From assembly GCA_007050895.1 (NCBI GenBank), contig SMYP01000181.1:1-64000 (forward strand): a stretch of DNA of 64,000 nt, written 5' to 3'. A program made the translations under genes and the position numbers. Under the pieces are notes generated by a model. The model ran no database searches. It had not been told where the DNA came from and saw nothing but the letters and a program-made list of their open reading frames with translations. Of the stretch, positions 15,800-24,875 are shown in pieces. Every line of letters begins with the position of its first letter. Position 1 is the stretch's first letter. This DNA comes from Candidatus Bathyarchaeota archaeon. Lineage in GTDB: Archaea; Thermoproteota; Bathyarchaeia; Bathyarchaeales; UBA233.

Positions 15800-18388
15800 T
15801 TGTTGCTCAACCTCTTCCAGGTCCGGCTGAGGGCCAAGGACGCCCCCGAGGGTCACGTCGCCGAGGGCACCGTGAGGGCCGAGCCAGGGGAGGTCCACCC
15901 GGGGGAGGGTACCCAGGTGGTCGTCGACCTCGCCTTCCCCGAGGGGGGCCCCCCGGGGTCCATCGACGTCAAGGTCTCGCCCCCAGAGGACTTCACCACC
16001 GGCAAGGCAGAGATCGTCATCCGTGAGGACGGGGCGACGGTGACCATCCCCGCGGAGACCCACGAGGAGGTGGAGCTGGGCACATACTACCTCCAGGTGG
16101 TCTACTCCGACGACGCCCGCGAGCACTTCGAGGCGGAGGCCCCGCTGGAGGTCAAGCGCCACTGGGTCCGCGTGGGCTCCGTCGTCGTCACCCCGGCCCG
16201 GGTGTCCCCCGGTGACCCAGTGGACGTGGCGGTGACCATGGCCTTCGAGGGCGGCGCCCGGGTCCGGGGCCACGTCAGGGGCCGGCTGGTCCCCGAGGAC
16301 TGGGACGGAGAGGAGGAGCACGCCATCAAGCTGCCCAGGGAGCGCAGCTCGGTGACCGAGGAGCGGGAGCAGGTCTGGCACGTCCGGCTGCCCAGGAGCG
16401 CCCTCCACGGCGCGTACCACGCCGACGTGGAGTTCTCCTCCCAGGAGGGCACCGCGCGCCGGCGGGCGCGTGACGTCATGCTCCTTGTGCCCCCCTACGG
16501 CATCGACGCCGGTGAGCCCGTCATCGAGCCCGAGCTGTTGGCGCCCGGCGACCCCGTCACCATCACCACCCACACCGAGAACGTGGGCCGGGAGCCCCTG
16601 GAGCTGACCGTGGGCGGCGAGATGGTCCCCGAGGTCGGTGGAGCGGCGCTCCCCCTGGAGGAGCGGACGCTGACCCTACTCCCGGGAGAGGCACGCGACG
16701 TGACGTGGAGCATCAGCTCCCCCGAGCGCCACGGACGATGGCTGGTGAGGCTGAGGGCCAGGACCGAAAGGACCGAGGGCGCCGACCCGGACCAGGTCGT
16801 CATGGACGTCAGGCCCCCCAACAGGGTGCACGTGGTGGGGGCGGTCCCCTCCCGTCCATGGGCCTCGCCGGGGGAGTCGGTGGACGTCTCCCTCAGGCTC
16901 ATGGACGACGGTTCCAGGCCGGGTTCGGAGGCAGCCATCGAGGTCTCCCTCGAGGGAGAGGCAGGGGAGACCAGCACGACGGACTGGAGGGGCTGGATAG
17001 GTCCGGAGGTGGGTGACGCCCGGGTGACGGTCACCGTCCCGGGCCCCGGGCCCGGTGGCGAGGGGGAGACCTCCCACCGGTTCTCCATCCTCGTGCGGGG
17101 CACCGACGGCGCCGAGCTGCTCAAGGTGCCCAGCGCGATAGCCGTGCGCAAGCGGGTCCGGATCGTCCCCAGGGTGGTGAAGGCGCAGTCCGACCCGACC
17201 CGGGTCGGGGACGCCCTGCTGCCGGGGGAGAGGGTCGCACAGACCCACGACGCTGGCGAACTGACCGTCATGGAGCTGTCCAGCGGGTGCCGCATGTACG
17301 CCCGCGGCGACCAGGTGGTGGGGGTCGACGAGGACCAGCCCATGGACGACGAATTCTGGGACGACGCCCTGGACGCCGAGGTCCGGCTCTACACCGACCT
17401 GATGAACGGCCTGGACGCGGCCTCCAAGGCCGCCAGGTCGGAGGCCATCGCCATGAGGGCGGTGGCCGACGCCCTGGGGAAGGGGGACACCGGCGCGTCC
17501 GGGCTGGTCAAGGACACCAGGGAGCTGGCCAGGACGGTCGACCCCGACAAGCGCGCCCGGGGCGTGAGCCCGAGGAGCGGGCCACTGGCACCCCTGGCGG
17601 CCTGGCTGGCGGACCCGTCCGCGCCACCCGCCCGGGGTCGCGACGTCGTCAGCGACCTGCGGCAGCAGGCCTCCTCGGGGGAGCGCGCCACGGACCGGGC
17701 GGAGGCCACGGCGGCCGCCGGGGCGGCGGCCAGGACGGCCGCGGACCACCTGGAGAGGCTGGCGGAGCTGATGGAACGGGCCCGCAGCCAGAACAGGCTG
17801 GGCGCGAGGAACCTCAGGGCCATGGCCGGCCTGGTGGCGGCGGTGGGAGTGGCCGAGGTGGAGCACCAGCGCACCCGGGAGGCTGTCGACCCGTGGGTCA
17901 CCCCGCACCAGGCCCTGGCAGGGCAGAAGACCGCCCTCCATTCCATGGCCTCCCAGCTGGCCCTCCTGGTCGAGCTGGACGCCCGCCACCGCGTACGGCG
18001 CAGCGCGGGGGAGGCCAACACGCGCCAGCGGGCGTCCCAGGCCGCCGTCGCCCGGGACCTGGAGGTGACGGTGGAGGAGGGGGACGGGCACTCGGGGGAC
18101 GCCACGACCCTGGACCTCCTCCTCGCCAACCGCTCCGGCGTGGACCTGGAGCTGGTGCTCAACGTGGCCCTCCCCTCGGGGGCGTGGGCCGTGCTGGAGC
18201 CCCAGGCCCGGGGGTCCGAGGGACTGGTGTCCGTGGGCCCCGTCCTTGTCCCGTCCCGGGGGCGAGAGACCCTGCACCTGGTGGTCTACGTGCCCACCAC
18301 CGTCAAGCTGTCGACCTACACCATACCCATAGAGGTGGTGCCCAGGCCTGGGGACGTGATCCCCGAGCAGGGGGGAGGCAAGGGATGA
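15800..18388 (+). CDS. Large beta-sandwich/helical protein of unknown function
   Basis: 862 residues. The N-terminal half (about 1-460) is built of four or so Ig-like or CARDB-like beta-sandwich units, recognisable by repeated phrases such as PGDPVDV and PGESVDV. The middle (about 500-750) is Ala/Arg-rich and helical, probably coiled coil. The last ~110 residues form another beta domain. No signal peptide or membrane helix is visible, so it may be cytoplasmic despite its surface-type domains, which is unusual. The start is TTG TTG at 15800. Its stop overlaps the next ATG (ATGA), so the two are translated together. No family is recognised. Confidence 0.75.
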   Translation: MLLNLFQVRLRAKDAPEGHVAEGTVRAEPGEVHPGEGTQVVVDLAFPEGGPPGSIDVKVSPPEDFTTGKAEIVIREDGATVTIPAETHEEVELGTYYLQVVYSDDAREHFEAEAPLEVKRHWVRVGSVVVTPARVSPGDPVDVAVTMAFEGGARVRGHVRGRLVPEDWDGEEEHAIKLPRERSSVTEEREQVWHVRLPRSALHGAYHADVEFSSQEGTARRRARDVMLLVPPYGIDAGEPVIEPELLAPGDPVTITTHTENVGREPLELTVGGEMVPEVGGAALPLEERTLTLLPGEARDVTWSISSPERHGRWLVRLRARTERTEGADPDQVVMDVRPPNRVHVVGAVPSRPWASPGESVDVSLRLMDDGSRPGSEAAIEVSLEGEAGETSTTDWRGWIGPEVGDARVTVTVPGPGPGGEGETSHRFSILVRGTDGAELLKVPSAIAVRKRVRIVPRVVKAQSDPTRVGDALLPGERVAQTHDAGELTVMELSSGCRMYARGDQVVGVDEDQPMDDEFWDDALDAEVRLYTDLMNGLDAASKAARSEAIAMRAVADALGKGDTGASGLVKDTRELARTVDPDKRARGVSPRSGPLAPLAAWLADPSAPPARGRDVVSDLRQQASSGERATDRAEATAAAGAAARTAADHLERLAELMERARSQNRLGARNLRAMAGLVAAVGVAEVEHQRTREAVDPWVTPHQALAGQKTALHSMASQLALLVELDARHRVRRSAGEANTRQRASQAAVARDLEVTVEEGDGHSGDATTLDLLLANRSGVDLELVLNVALPSGAWAVLEPQARGSEGLVSVGPVLVPSRGRETLHLVVYVPTTVKLSTYTIPIEVVPRPGDVIPEQGGGKG

Positions 18389-19569
18389 CGCGGACCAAGG
18401 CGCCCGCTCCCGAGGCACAGCTGGCGGGCCTGCTCCAGGCGGTGGACCTGATGAGGGCGGGAAAGCCCCTCCCCGAGGGCGCCCCCGACCGCAAGGCCCT
18501 GGACAAGGCCTTCCACAAGGGCTGGCTGATCCTCTCCCGCGCCTCCAGGCTGGTCGGGGCCGACCCGGCCACGCTCGCCAGGGCGTCGCGGGATTGCCCC
18601 ATCGTCCAGGTGTCGGACGCGGAGCCGCCGCGCCTGCTGGGCCTCATCAGGCGGAAGCCCGAGCCCGCCGCCCGCTGGACCCCCGACGCGGACGTGGAGG
18701 CCATGTTCCACCGTGACCCCGTCTCCCTGGCCAAGTGCGCCACGGGCCACCAGGCCCTGGCGACCCGGGTGCTGCCGCTGGCCTCGGCGACGCGCAGCGG
18801 CTCGGTGCCCGGCAAGCTCCGCAGGCCCCCCAAGGGACAGCGGTACATGCCTCCCACCCCCTCCCGGGAGGCCCTCCTGAACAGGGTCGACAGGTCCCTG
18901 GTGGAACGGTACGCCAACGAGGAGGCGGGGGAGGAGCGCAGGCGCAGGCCCCCCAGGTCGCCGCTGAGGTTCTCCGACGGCCACCCGGCCAAGGACCTCT
19001 CCTCGGCCATGAGGCTGCTTGTCTCCGCCGACGCCGGAGAGGTGGCGGACCGCATGCGCAACGGCACCCTGGCGGGCTGGTTCAGGGAGGAGGCGGGCGA
19101 GACGGACCTGGCCGCGGTGGTGGACGCTGCCGCCCACGCCGCCAGCGAGCGTCGGTCCGACGCGGAGGAGACCCGGGCCCTCCTCCTGAGATACATACGG
19201 CGCACACCGATAGGTGCCGACCTGGAGAGGGAACTGGTGGAGCCCATGGCCGAGGCCCTCCGCTCAAGGGACGGCGCGCTGGTGGCCGCCACCGCCGAGG
19301 CGCTGCTCCTCCTGGACGCCGACCTGGCGGCGTCGGAGCTCTCCGCGGCCCTCTTCGAGACGGAGGTCACTGGCCGCCCCGCCGTCCTGCAGGCGCTGGG
19401 CGAGACGGGCTCACCCCGGGCCGTGGCAGCGCTGGAGAGGCTGGCCAAGGCCGCAACCCGTGCCGAGGACCGGGAGGGTGCCATGGCCGCGCTGCGCCAG
19501 CTGGCCTCCGAGGGCGCCGCCCGCGACGTGGCCTCCGCGGCCCTGGAGCGGCTCGGCCTGGACGCGTGA
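18385..19569 (+). CDS. Protein with C-terminal HEAT-like repeats
   Basis: 394 residues. ATG 18385 overlaps the stop of the preceding gene by four bases. The N-terminal part (about 1-230) is basic and proline-rich with no recognised domain. From about 235 the sequence is a series of Ala/Leu-rich helix pairs, including ALGETGSPRAVAALERLAKA, typical of HEAT or PBS-lyase repeats, which form protein-binding solenoids. It has no membrane helix. Coupling suggests that it works with the 862-residue protein, perhaps as its scaffold partner. Function is unknown. Confidence 0.75.
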   Translation: MTRTKAPAPEAQLAGLLQAVDLMRAGKPLPEGAPDRKALDKAFHKGWLILSRASRLVGADPATLARASRDCPIVQVSDAEPPRLLGLIRRKPEPAARWTPDADVEAMFHRDPVSLAKCATGHQALATRVLPLASATRSGSVPGKLRRPPKGQRYMPPTPSREALLNRVDRSLVERYANEEAGEERRRRPPRSPLRFSDGHPAKDLSSAMRLLVSADAGEVADRMRNGTLAGWFREEAGETDLAAVVDAAAHAASERRSDAEETRALLLRYIRRTPIGADLERELVEPMAEALRSRDGALVAATAEALLLLDADLAASELSAALFETEVTGRPAVLQALGETGSPRAVAALERLAKAATRAEDREGAMAALRQLASEGAARDVASAALERLGLDA

Positions 19570-19585
19570 GTCGCCCTCCTCGGGC

Positions 19586-20077
19586 TCAACCCCCGCCCCT
19601 TCCATCCCCTTCGCGTCGGGACAGTCCCCGGACCCTGTCCTCAAGGAGGGCCTCCGGCGACCTCCATCGGACACCGTTCTCCGCGACCGACAGCCTGTAG
19701 AGGCTCGAGGGAGCGGGACCCACCGGGACCTCCGCGGGTGGTGAACCGTCCAGCACCAGGTCGTCCCGGGACAGGGCGGCCAGCTCCCGCGGGCCCCCCA
19801 GGGTTATTGCGCCCGGACGGCAGGTGTCCACGCACAGGCCGCAACGGACGCAGGTCCCCGCGTCAACGTGGGGGGCTCCCGCGTCCTCCTCCATGGCTAT
19901 GGACGCCGAGGGGCAGACGGATACGCAGTCCCCGCACCGGTTGCAGGCGGCGGCATCGAAGGCGGGCACGCCCCTGGCGGGGCCCTCGTGAACGAGCCGC
20001 TCACCAGGCCACGCGACGGTGGACACGACCCTGCCCATGGACATGGCCAGCAGGCGCAGCACGGGGGGCGACCTCAC
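19586..20077 (-). CDS. nuoI: Complex-I-like subunit I, two [4Fe-4S] ferredoxin domain
   Basis: 163 residues. Two classical cluster motifs are present: Cys45, 48, 51, 55 and Cys76, 79, 82, 86. In complex I and related hydrogenases this subunit carries electrons to the B-subunit cluster. The GTG start at 20077 overlaps the stop of the H subunit as GTGA. An upstream reading in the same frame is only a shadow of the H gene. After about residue 95 the sequence is a less conserved tail of some 65 residues. This is the last gene of the operon; the next gene is convergent. Confidence 0.9.
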   Translation of the reverse strand: MRSPPVLRLLAMSMGRVVSTVAWPGERLVHEGPARGVPAFDAAACNRCGDCVSVCPSASIAMEEDAGAPHVDAGTCVRCGLCVDTCRPGAITLGGPRELAALSRDDLVLDGSPPAEVPVGPAPSSLYRLSVAENGVRWRSPEALLEDRVRGLSRREGDGRGGG

Positions 20078-21102
20078 GCCACCACCTCCAGCAGCAGGGC
20101 GATGACCACCAGGTTGAGGGTGGCCAGCGGGAGGTACCGCGTCCTGACCGCCCCGGCCCTCTCCATCGGCCGTCCCAGGGGCAGGGCGCCCGCCACCATC
20201 GAGGTGAAGGCCACGAGAACGAAGGCCTTCACCAGGGTCCACCAGGCCCCGTCGGCCAGCGGCCCCGACCAACCACCCAGGAACACCAGGGTGGCCAGTA
20301 CGGAAAGGGCGTAGTACCTGGCGGCGACCGTGAAAAGCCCCACGGCCTTGTGGGGCCCGGGCCATGAACGCCGGGTGATCCCCGAGGCTCGCGCGCGCAC
20401 CAGCCGGTCCGACTCCCAGGCCATCACCGCCATGATCAGCAGGAACCCCAAGGGGCTGAGGAGCAGGCCCCAGCCCGAGCCCTCCTGCAGCTCAACCATC
20501 CCGACGGTGCTCCCGGTCCCGGCCACCAACAGCATCGAGGCCACCGCCAGAATCATGACGGCACCCGTCCCCACCCCCTCGGCCAGCTCGGCATGCCTCC
20601 TGCCGGCTGGTGCTGCTGCAGCCATCGGCAGCGGTGAGAGTGCCAGTAGGGCGGATGCCGCCACCAGGCCCCACTCCGGGTCCGCCAGCTTGGCCCACCC
20701 GTCCAGGGGGAGCATCGCCAGCGCCGCGACGACCAGGGCCCCCGAGACCCCGGCGGGCAGCGCCGAGGGCACGCCGTCGCGCTTCCTGAGGAAGAGCTTG
20801 AGCCAGTCCGCGGCCCCCTGCAGCAGTCCCCCCGTCCCCACAGCCCGGGGTCCCGTCCGTCCCTGGACGCGGGCGCGGACACGGCGGTCGATCCAGCCGG
20901 CCACGCCGCCGGTGACCACCGTCCACAGGAGCAGCACCACCGCCGCCAACAGCGCCGCCAGGTACGCGTCCGCCACGTCCATCAGCCACGAGACCAGGCG
21001 GTCGAGAAGGCCGTCCCGGAGGCCCATCCACCCGAGGACCCGCAGGACGCCGTCGAGGAACCAGTGAACGAACCCCAGGAAGAGGTCGAAAAGGTCGCTC
21101 AC
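20074..21102 (-). CDS. nuoH: Complex-I-like membrane subunit H
   Basis: 342 residues with about eight transmembrane helices. The hallmark loop is clear: RVRARVQGRTGPRAVG followed by GGLLQGAADWLKLFLRK, which matches the quinone-site region of NuoH and the related hydrogenase anchor subunit. GTG 21102 overlaps the stop of the CD gene as GTGA. An in-frame GTG at 21111 would add three residues, but the overlap pattern shared by the whole operon favours 21102. It anchors the B/CD/I arm in the membrane and couples electron transfer to ion movement. Confidence 0.92.
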   Translation of the reverse strand: MSDLFDLFLGFVHWFLDGVLRVLGWMGLRDGLLDRLVSWLMDVADAYLAALLAAVVLLLWTVVTGGVAGWIDRRVRARVQGRTGPRAVGTGGLLQGAADWLKLFLRKRDGVPSALPAGVSGALVVAALAMLPLDGWAKLADPEWGLVAASALLALSPLPMAAAAPAGRRHAELAEGVGTGAVMILAVASMLLVAGTGSTVGMVELQEGSGWGLLLSPLGFLLIMAVMAWESDRLVRARASGITRRSWPGPHKAVGLFTVAARYYALSVLATLVFLGGWSGPLADGAWWTLVKAFVLVAFTSMVAGALPLGRPMERAGAVRTRYLPLATLNLVVIALLLEVVA

Positions 21103-22769
21103 CGGTCGCACCCCCCGACGCTGATGTCCACAGAGACCGCCGCCAGGCCCACGTCCTCGACCCGGCAGCCCAGTACCAGGTCAGCCAGAGCCGCCGTGTG
21201 GGCAGCGTCCGGCCCGCGCAACCTCACCCGTCTCGGCCGCGGGGTCCCGTCGGAGGCCACCATGCAGAGCAGCTCGCCCGTGGGCGTCTCCACGACCCCC
21301 AGGCCCACCCCCTTGGGGACCGTCTCGGGCATCGCGGCGTGGCTCCTGCCGCCCGACAGGGTCCTTGCCACCTGGGCCAGGGTCCTGGCGGAGGACGCCA
21401 TCTCCAGCAGCCTCAGCTTCGACCGGGCCAGGGCGTCACCGCCATCCCTGGTCAGCACGGTGACCTGGAGGTCCCTGTACGCCCGGCAGCGGCCGTCGGC
21501 GCGGGCGTCCCTCGGCACCCCGGCGGCGCGAAGCAGGGGGCCCGTCAGGCCCCATCCGGTCATGTCCTCCAGGTTGACGCGGGCCAGGCCTTCCAGGCGG
21601 GCCATGGGCTCCAGCGCCTCCGCCTCGCGGACGTACTGCTTCACCATCGCCTGCACCGCGCGGGCCACCCCCAGCAGCCGTCCTGACCACTCCCCCGGGG
21701 CGTCCCGGGCCACGCCGCCAACCGCGATGGCGTCCTGGACCAACCGCTGGCCCGTCACCGCCTGGGACGCGTCCATCACCAGCTCCCTGTCGGCCCACAC
21801 CCGGGAGGCGGCGGCGGGGCATCCCAGCGCGTCCAGGGTGGCGGCGTGGGCCAGCATGTGGTCCGCGACGCGCTCCAGCTCCATCATCGCCACCCGGAGC
21901 TGCCTGCCACGGGAGGGCACCTCCACGTGGCACAGGGCCTCCACCGCCTCGGCGTAGGCCACCTGCCAGTGGACAGAGGAGCGCACCGACGCCCGGGCCA
22001 CCACCGGCAGGCAGGCCTCGTACGTGCGGTCCTCCAGCAGTCCCTCGACCCCCCTGTGCAGGTGGCCTGCGGAGACGCGGGCACCGGTGACGCGGCCGTC
22101 CTTCGTCCGTATCGCCAGGCCGAGCCTCCCTCCCATGGGGGCGGCGGCCAGGCTGACGGGGACGAACCCCTCGGCCTCCATCTCCTTGTCGCCGGGGGTC
22201 TCGTGGGGGTCCTCCAGCCCCACCGTCCTCTGGCGGGCGTCGTCGCGTCTCATGGGATGGCCCACCCACCACCGGGGCAGGAGCAGCCTCCTGAGACCGG
22301 GATGGCCCGCGAAGGCCACCCCGCTCATCTCCCACGCCTCACGCTCCAGCCACTCGGCCGACCTCCAGTGGGATACGGAGGAGGGCACGCTGGTTGACTG
22401 TATCCCGTCGCTCCCCTCCTCCGGGGGGAATGGGGTGGCCAGCTCCAGCACGATACCGCCGGCCTGGGGGCCCATGTGGTGGACCACCTCCAGGCCCTCA
22501 CCCAGGTCGGTGCGGTCCACGACGGTGACGGCCAGCAGCTCGTCCAGGCCCATCTTGTCCCTGAGGACCTCCAGCGCGTCACCCAGCAGTCCCTCGATGC
22601 CCTGCGCCCTCACCAGGTGGTCGTCCACCGCCTCGACGGACGCGAACAGGTCGACGGACCTCTGGCGAACTGCTGCCACCAGCTCCTCCGCGTGGGTGAC
22701 CGCGGGGAAGGCCCGGGGCTCCACGTCGGCCCTTTCGGGTGCCTCATCCGTGGACGCCTCGCCGGTCAC
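21099..22769 (-). CDS. nuoCD: Fused complex-I-like C-D subunit, no NiFe ligands
   Basis: 556 residues. Residues 30-185 form the NuoC domain, with SAEWLEREAWEMSG and GHPGLRRLLLP. Residues 200-556 form the NuoD domain, with GHLHRGVEGLLEDRTYEACLP (235-255). In group 4 NiFe hydrogenases the next stretch has a CGxC pair and the C-terminus has DPCxxC. Here the first reads RASVRSS and the last reads SVDISVGGCDR, so the metal site is absent and the C-terminus resembles NuoD, with one odd Cys. It should be a quinone-reducing type rather than a hydrogenase. GTG 22769 overlaps the B stop. Confidence 0.9.
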   Translation of the reverse strand: MTGEASTDEAPERADVEPRAFPAVTHAEELVAAVRQRSVDLFASVEAVDDHLVRAQGIEGLLGDALEVLRDKMGLDELLAVTVVDRTDLGEGLEVVHHMGPQAGGIVLELATPFPPEEGSDGIQSTSVPSSVSHWRSAEWLEREAWEMSGVAFAGHPGLRRLLLPRWWVGHPMRRDDARQRTVGLEDPHETPGDKEMEAEGFVPVSLAAAPMGGRLGLAIRTKDGRVTGARVSAGHLHRGVEGLLEDRTYEACLPVVARASVRSSVHWQVAYAEAVEALCHVEVPSRGRQLRVAMMELERVADHMLAHAATLDALGCPAAASRVWADRELVMDASQAVTGQRLVQDAIAVGGVARDAPGEWSGRLLGVARAVQAMVKQYVREAEALEPMARLEGLARVNLEDMTGWGLTGPLLRAAGVPRDARADGRCRAYRDLQVTVLTRDGGDALARSKLRLLEMASSARTLAQVARTLSGGRSHAAMPETVPKGVGLGVVETPTGELLCMVASDGTPRPRRVRLRGPDAAHTAALADLVLGCRVEDVGLAAVSVDISVGGCDR

Positions 22770-23341
22770 AGCATCGCCCCCTCCTCCGACGCCACCTTGA
22801 TGTACGGGCCCCCGCCGGCCCGGATCCGCTCCGCCAGCTTGACCAGGCCCAGCAGGTAGGCCTGGGCGGTGGGCGGACATCCCGGGACGTACACGTCCAC
22901 GGGCACCACCTGGTCGACGCCGCCCACCACGGCGTGGCTCCCGTTGAACACGCCACCTCCCACGGCGCAGCTGCCCACGGCGATGACCCACCGGGGCTCC
23001 GCCATGCGCGCCAGCAGGCCCGGCAGCTCCATCCGGGAGGCCCTGGTCAGGGGACCGTCCACCAGGAGCACGTCGCAGCCCTCGGGCTCGTCCTGGAACA
23101 CGGAGCCCAGGCCCTCGGGGTCCCACCGGGGACCCCTGACGGACAGGCTCTGGAGCGAGCAGCAGCCCAGCCCCGCGGTGGCGGGCCAGAGGGAGCGGGC
23201 CTGGGACCATGCGAGGGTGCCCCTGGCCACCGCCTCGGCGGGGGTATCGAGCCGAAGGGTCCTCATGGCGCGGCGGCCGGCGGCGCCGCTCCACTCCACC
23301 AGGCGGCGTCCCCTGCCGAACCGGGGGGTCTCCCCGGTCAA
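22766..23341 (-). CDS. nuoB: Complex-I-like subunit B, N2-type [4Fe-4S] protein
   Basis: 191 residues. The four ligands of the terminal cluster are present: Cys60 and Cys61 (GLGCCSLQS), Cys125 (GSCAVGGG) and Cys155 (VPGCPPT). This cluster donates electrons to the quinone at the interface with the D subunit. The start is TTG 23341, overlapping the previous stop as TTGA, with GGGGTGA upstream. A longer reading in this frame is a shadow. Confidence 0.93.
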   Translation of the reverse strand: MTGETPRFGRGRRLVEWSGAAGRRAMRTLRLDTPAEAVARGTLAWSQARSLWPATAGLGCCSLQSLSVRGPRWDPEGLGSVFQDEPEGCDVLLVDGPLTRASRMELPGLLARMAEPRWVIAVGSCAVGGGVFNGSHAVVGGVDQVVPVDVYVPGCPPTAQAYLLGLVKLAERIRAGGGPYIKVASEEGAML

Positions 23342-23700
23342 CGCCTCACCCCCAGCCAAGCGGGCAGGGCATAGGTCACGGACACGATGAGGGCGGCGAA
23401 GGCCATGACCAACCCGACGGAGGGCAGCTCCTTCACCTGAGGTACCTGGTCCGCCAGGTCCGGGACCAGGAGGGCCAGGAGGAGCGTGGCGAGGAGGATG
23501 GCGAGGACCGAGCCCGCCGCCGCCCTGCCCGCGTGCACCTCCCGCTCCCGGGGGACCGGCCTCGGTGGTCCCGCCTCGCGGGCCGCCCTGCGCCGCGGGA
23601 ACCCCGTGGACAGCAGCAGCGAGACCCAAGGCAGCGCGAAGGCCATTATCAGGCCCACCAGCAGCACCATGGCGAGGACCGCCAGCCCCGTCTCGCCCAT
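23338..23700 (-). CDS. Three-helix membrane protein in the NuoA position
   Basis: 120 residues with three hydrophobic helices (about 5-31, 61-81, 94-115) and a charged Pro/Arg-rich loop after the first. The size, topology and place before nuoB fit complex-I subunit A. However, the YECG-type loop and the acidic residues of the third helix typical of NuoA are not evident. It is the first gene of the operon, with ATG at 23700 after GAGAGG. It should be read as NuoA-like by position, or as a different small subunit of the complex. Confidence 0.55.
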   Translation of the reverse strand: MGETGLAVLAMVLLVGLIMAFALPWVSLLLSTGFPRRRAAREAGPPRPVPREREVHAGRAAAGSVLAILLATLLLALLVPDLADQVPQVKELPSVGLVMAFAALIVSVTYALPAWLGVRR

Positions 23701-23784
23701 CGCCTCTCGCCATGGCCTTGGGCGGTATTGAACGTTCCCCTGTCCGCCGTGGGTTTGATATACGGTCCCCGCTCTCCAGGGGGC

Positions 23785-24753
23785 GTGGAGTTCCTCAGCG
23801 ACCTGTCACCCTACATCGTCGCCACCGTAGTCATCATCATGGTGGGGGTGTACCCCTTCGCCATCTGGCGGAAGATGTCCTTCACCGCCGCAACCGTGAT
23901 CGCCAACGTGGTCATCTTCATCATCTACATGGTGCCCAGGAGCGCCAACGTCTACTACGACGTGGTCCTCAACCTGGGGTTCTACAACGGGTCGCTGGAG
24001 TCCGGCACTGGCCTCTACACGCTGTACACCCACATGTACATCCACGCCGACTTCTTCCACGTGGTCTTCAACATGCTCATCCTGTACCTCATGGGCATGC
24101 CCTTCGAGCAGCGCGTGGGCTGGAAGTGGATGGCGATAATATACTGGTCCACGGGCATCCTGGGCGGCGGCGTCATCAACGGCTTCGTCACCCTGTCCCA
24201 CCCAGTGGTGGGCATCGGTGCCTCCGCCGCCATCTCGGGCATCATCGGCGCCTTCGCCATGATGTACCCCCGGGACCGCATCCCCATGGTCATCATCTTC
24301 ATCATCCTGCCCCGGGTGCAGGTGGCCTTCGGCGCCCTGGTGTTCATCCTGTTCCAGACCTTCATGGCCATCGTCCAGTCCTCGCTGCCCTACGGCCTGG
24401 GCAACGTGGGCTACACCGCCCACCTGGCCGGCGTGATGGTGGGGGTGGCCATCGGCTGGGTGCTGGCGCGCAAGGGGGTGGAGGCACCCCAACCAGGGGC
24501 CCGGCTGGGCCGCCGACTGGACCGGCTGGACTACGAGATGCTGCGGCCCCTGGCACGGACGCCCGCCAACTCGGACAGGCTGGACGCCCTGATCCGCGAG
24601 GACATCCCCGAGGTCAAGGAGGTGCTGGTGGAGGACCTGGTGGCGCGGCTCCGGTGCCCCCAATGCGACAGCATCATGTTCCTCAAGGGTCACTCGGTCC
24701 GCTGCGAGCGATGCGAGTGGAGCCTGGACCTGCGCAAGGGCCGCGGGGAGTGA
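23785..24753 (+). CDS. Rhomboid-family intramembrane protease with C-terminal zinc ribbon
   Basis: 322 residues with about seven membrane helices up to residue 235. Rhomboid features are the HADFFHVVFNMLILYLMG segment (about 87-104), the nucleophile Ser147 in GIGASAAISG and the catalytic His213 in GYTAHLAG. The usual GxSG reads GASA, a tolerated variant. A cytoplasmic extension ends in a zinc ribbon (CPQC...CERC, about 290-310). GTG 23785 lies about 27 bases after a TATA-like TTGATATAC, suggesting a leaderless mRNA. It probably cleaves membrane-protein substrates; the surface proteins here are possible clients. Confidence 0.9.
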   Translation: MEFLSDLSPYIVATVVIIMVGVYPFAIWRKMSFTAATVIANVVIFIIYMVPRSANVYYDVVLNLGFYNGSLESGTGLYTLYTHMYIHADFFHVVFNMLILYLMGMPFEQRVGWKWMAIIYWSTGILGGGVINGFVTLSHPVVGIGASAAISGIIGAFAMMYPRDRIPMVIIFIILPRVQVAFGALVFILFQTFMAIVQSSLPYGLGNVGYTAHLAGVMVGVAIGWVLARKGVEAPQPGARLGRRLDRLDYEMLRPLARTPANSDRLDALIREDIPEVKEVLVEDLVARLRCPQCDSIMFLKGHSVRCERCEWSLDLRKGRGE

Positions 24754-24783
24754 GGGCCGACCGCGGAAAGGATGGCACCTTAA

Positions 24784-24836
24784 TTTATATATCCGGACAC
24801 ATGGATGGACCGGCGAAGTGAGGTGCTTCCATAAGG
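24784..24836 (+). promoter_or_regulatory. Promoter and start region of the DUF368 gene
   Basis: A TATA box TTTATATAT lies at 24784-24792. GAGGTG at 24820-24825 lies 5 bases before an in-frame ATA (24831). No ATG, GTG or TTG occurs in frame between the stop at 24819 and the ATG at 24876. Confidence 0.5.
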
Positions 24837-24875
24837 GTCCCCGAGTCCCTCGTAATATTCCTCAAGGGCCTCCTC

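Noticed and set aside
21099..22769. NiFe hydrogenase large subunit
   Set aside because: The gene neighbourhood suggested it, but three of the four nickel-binding cysteines are missing and the C-terminus resembles NuoD.
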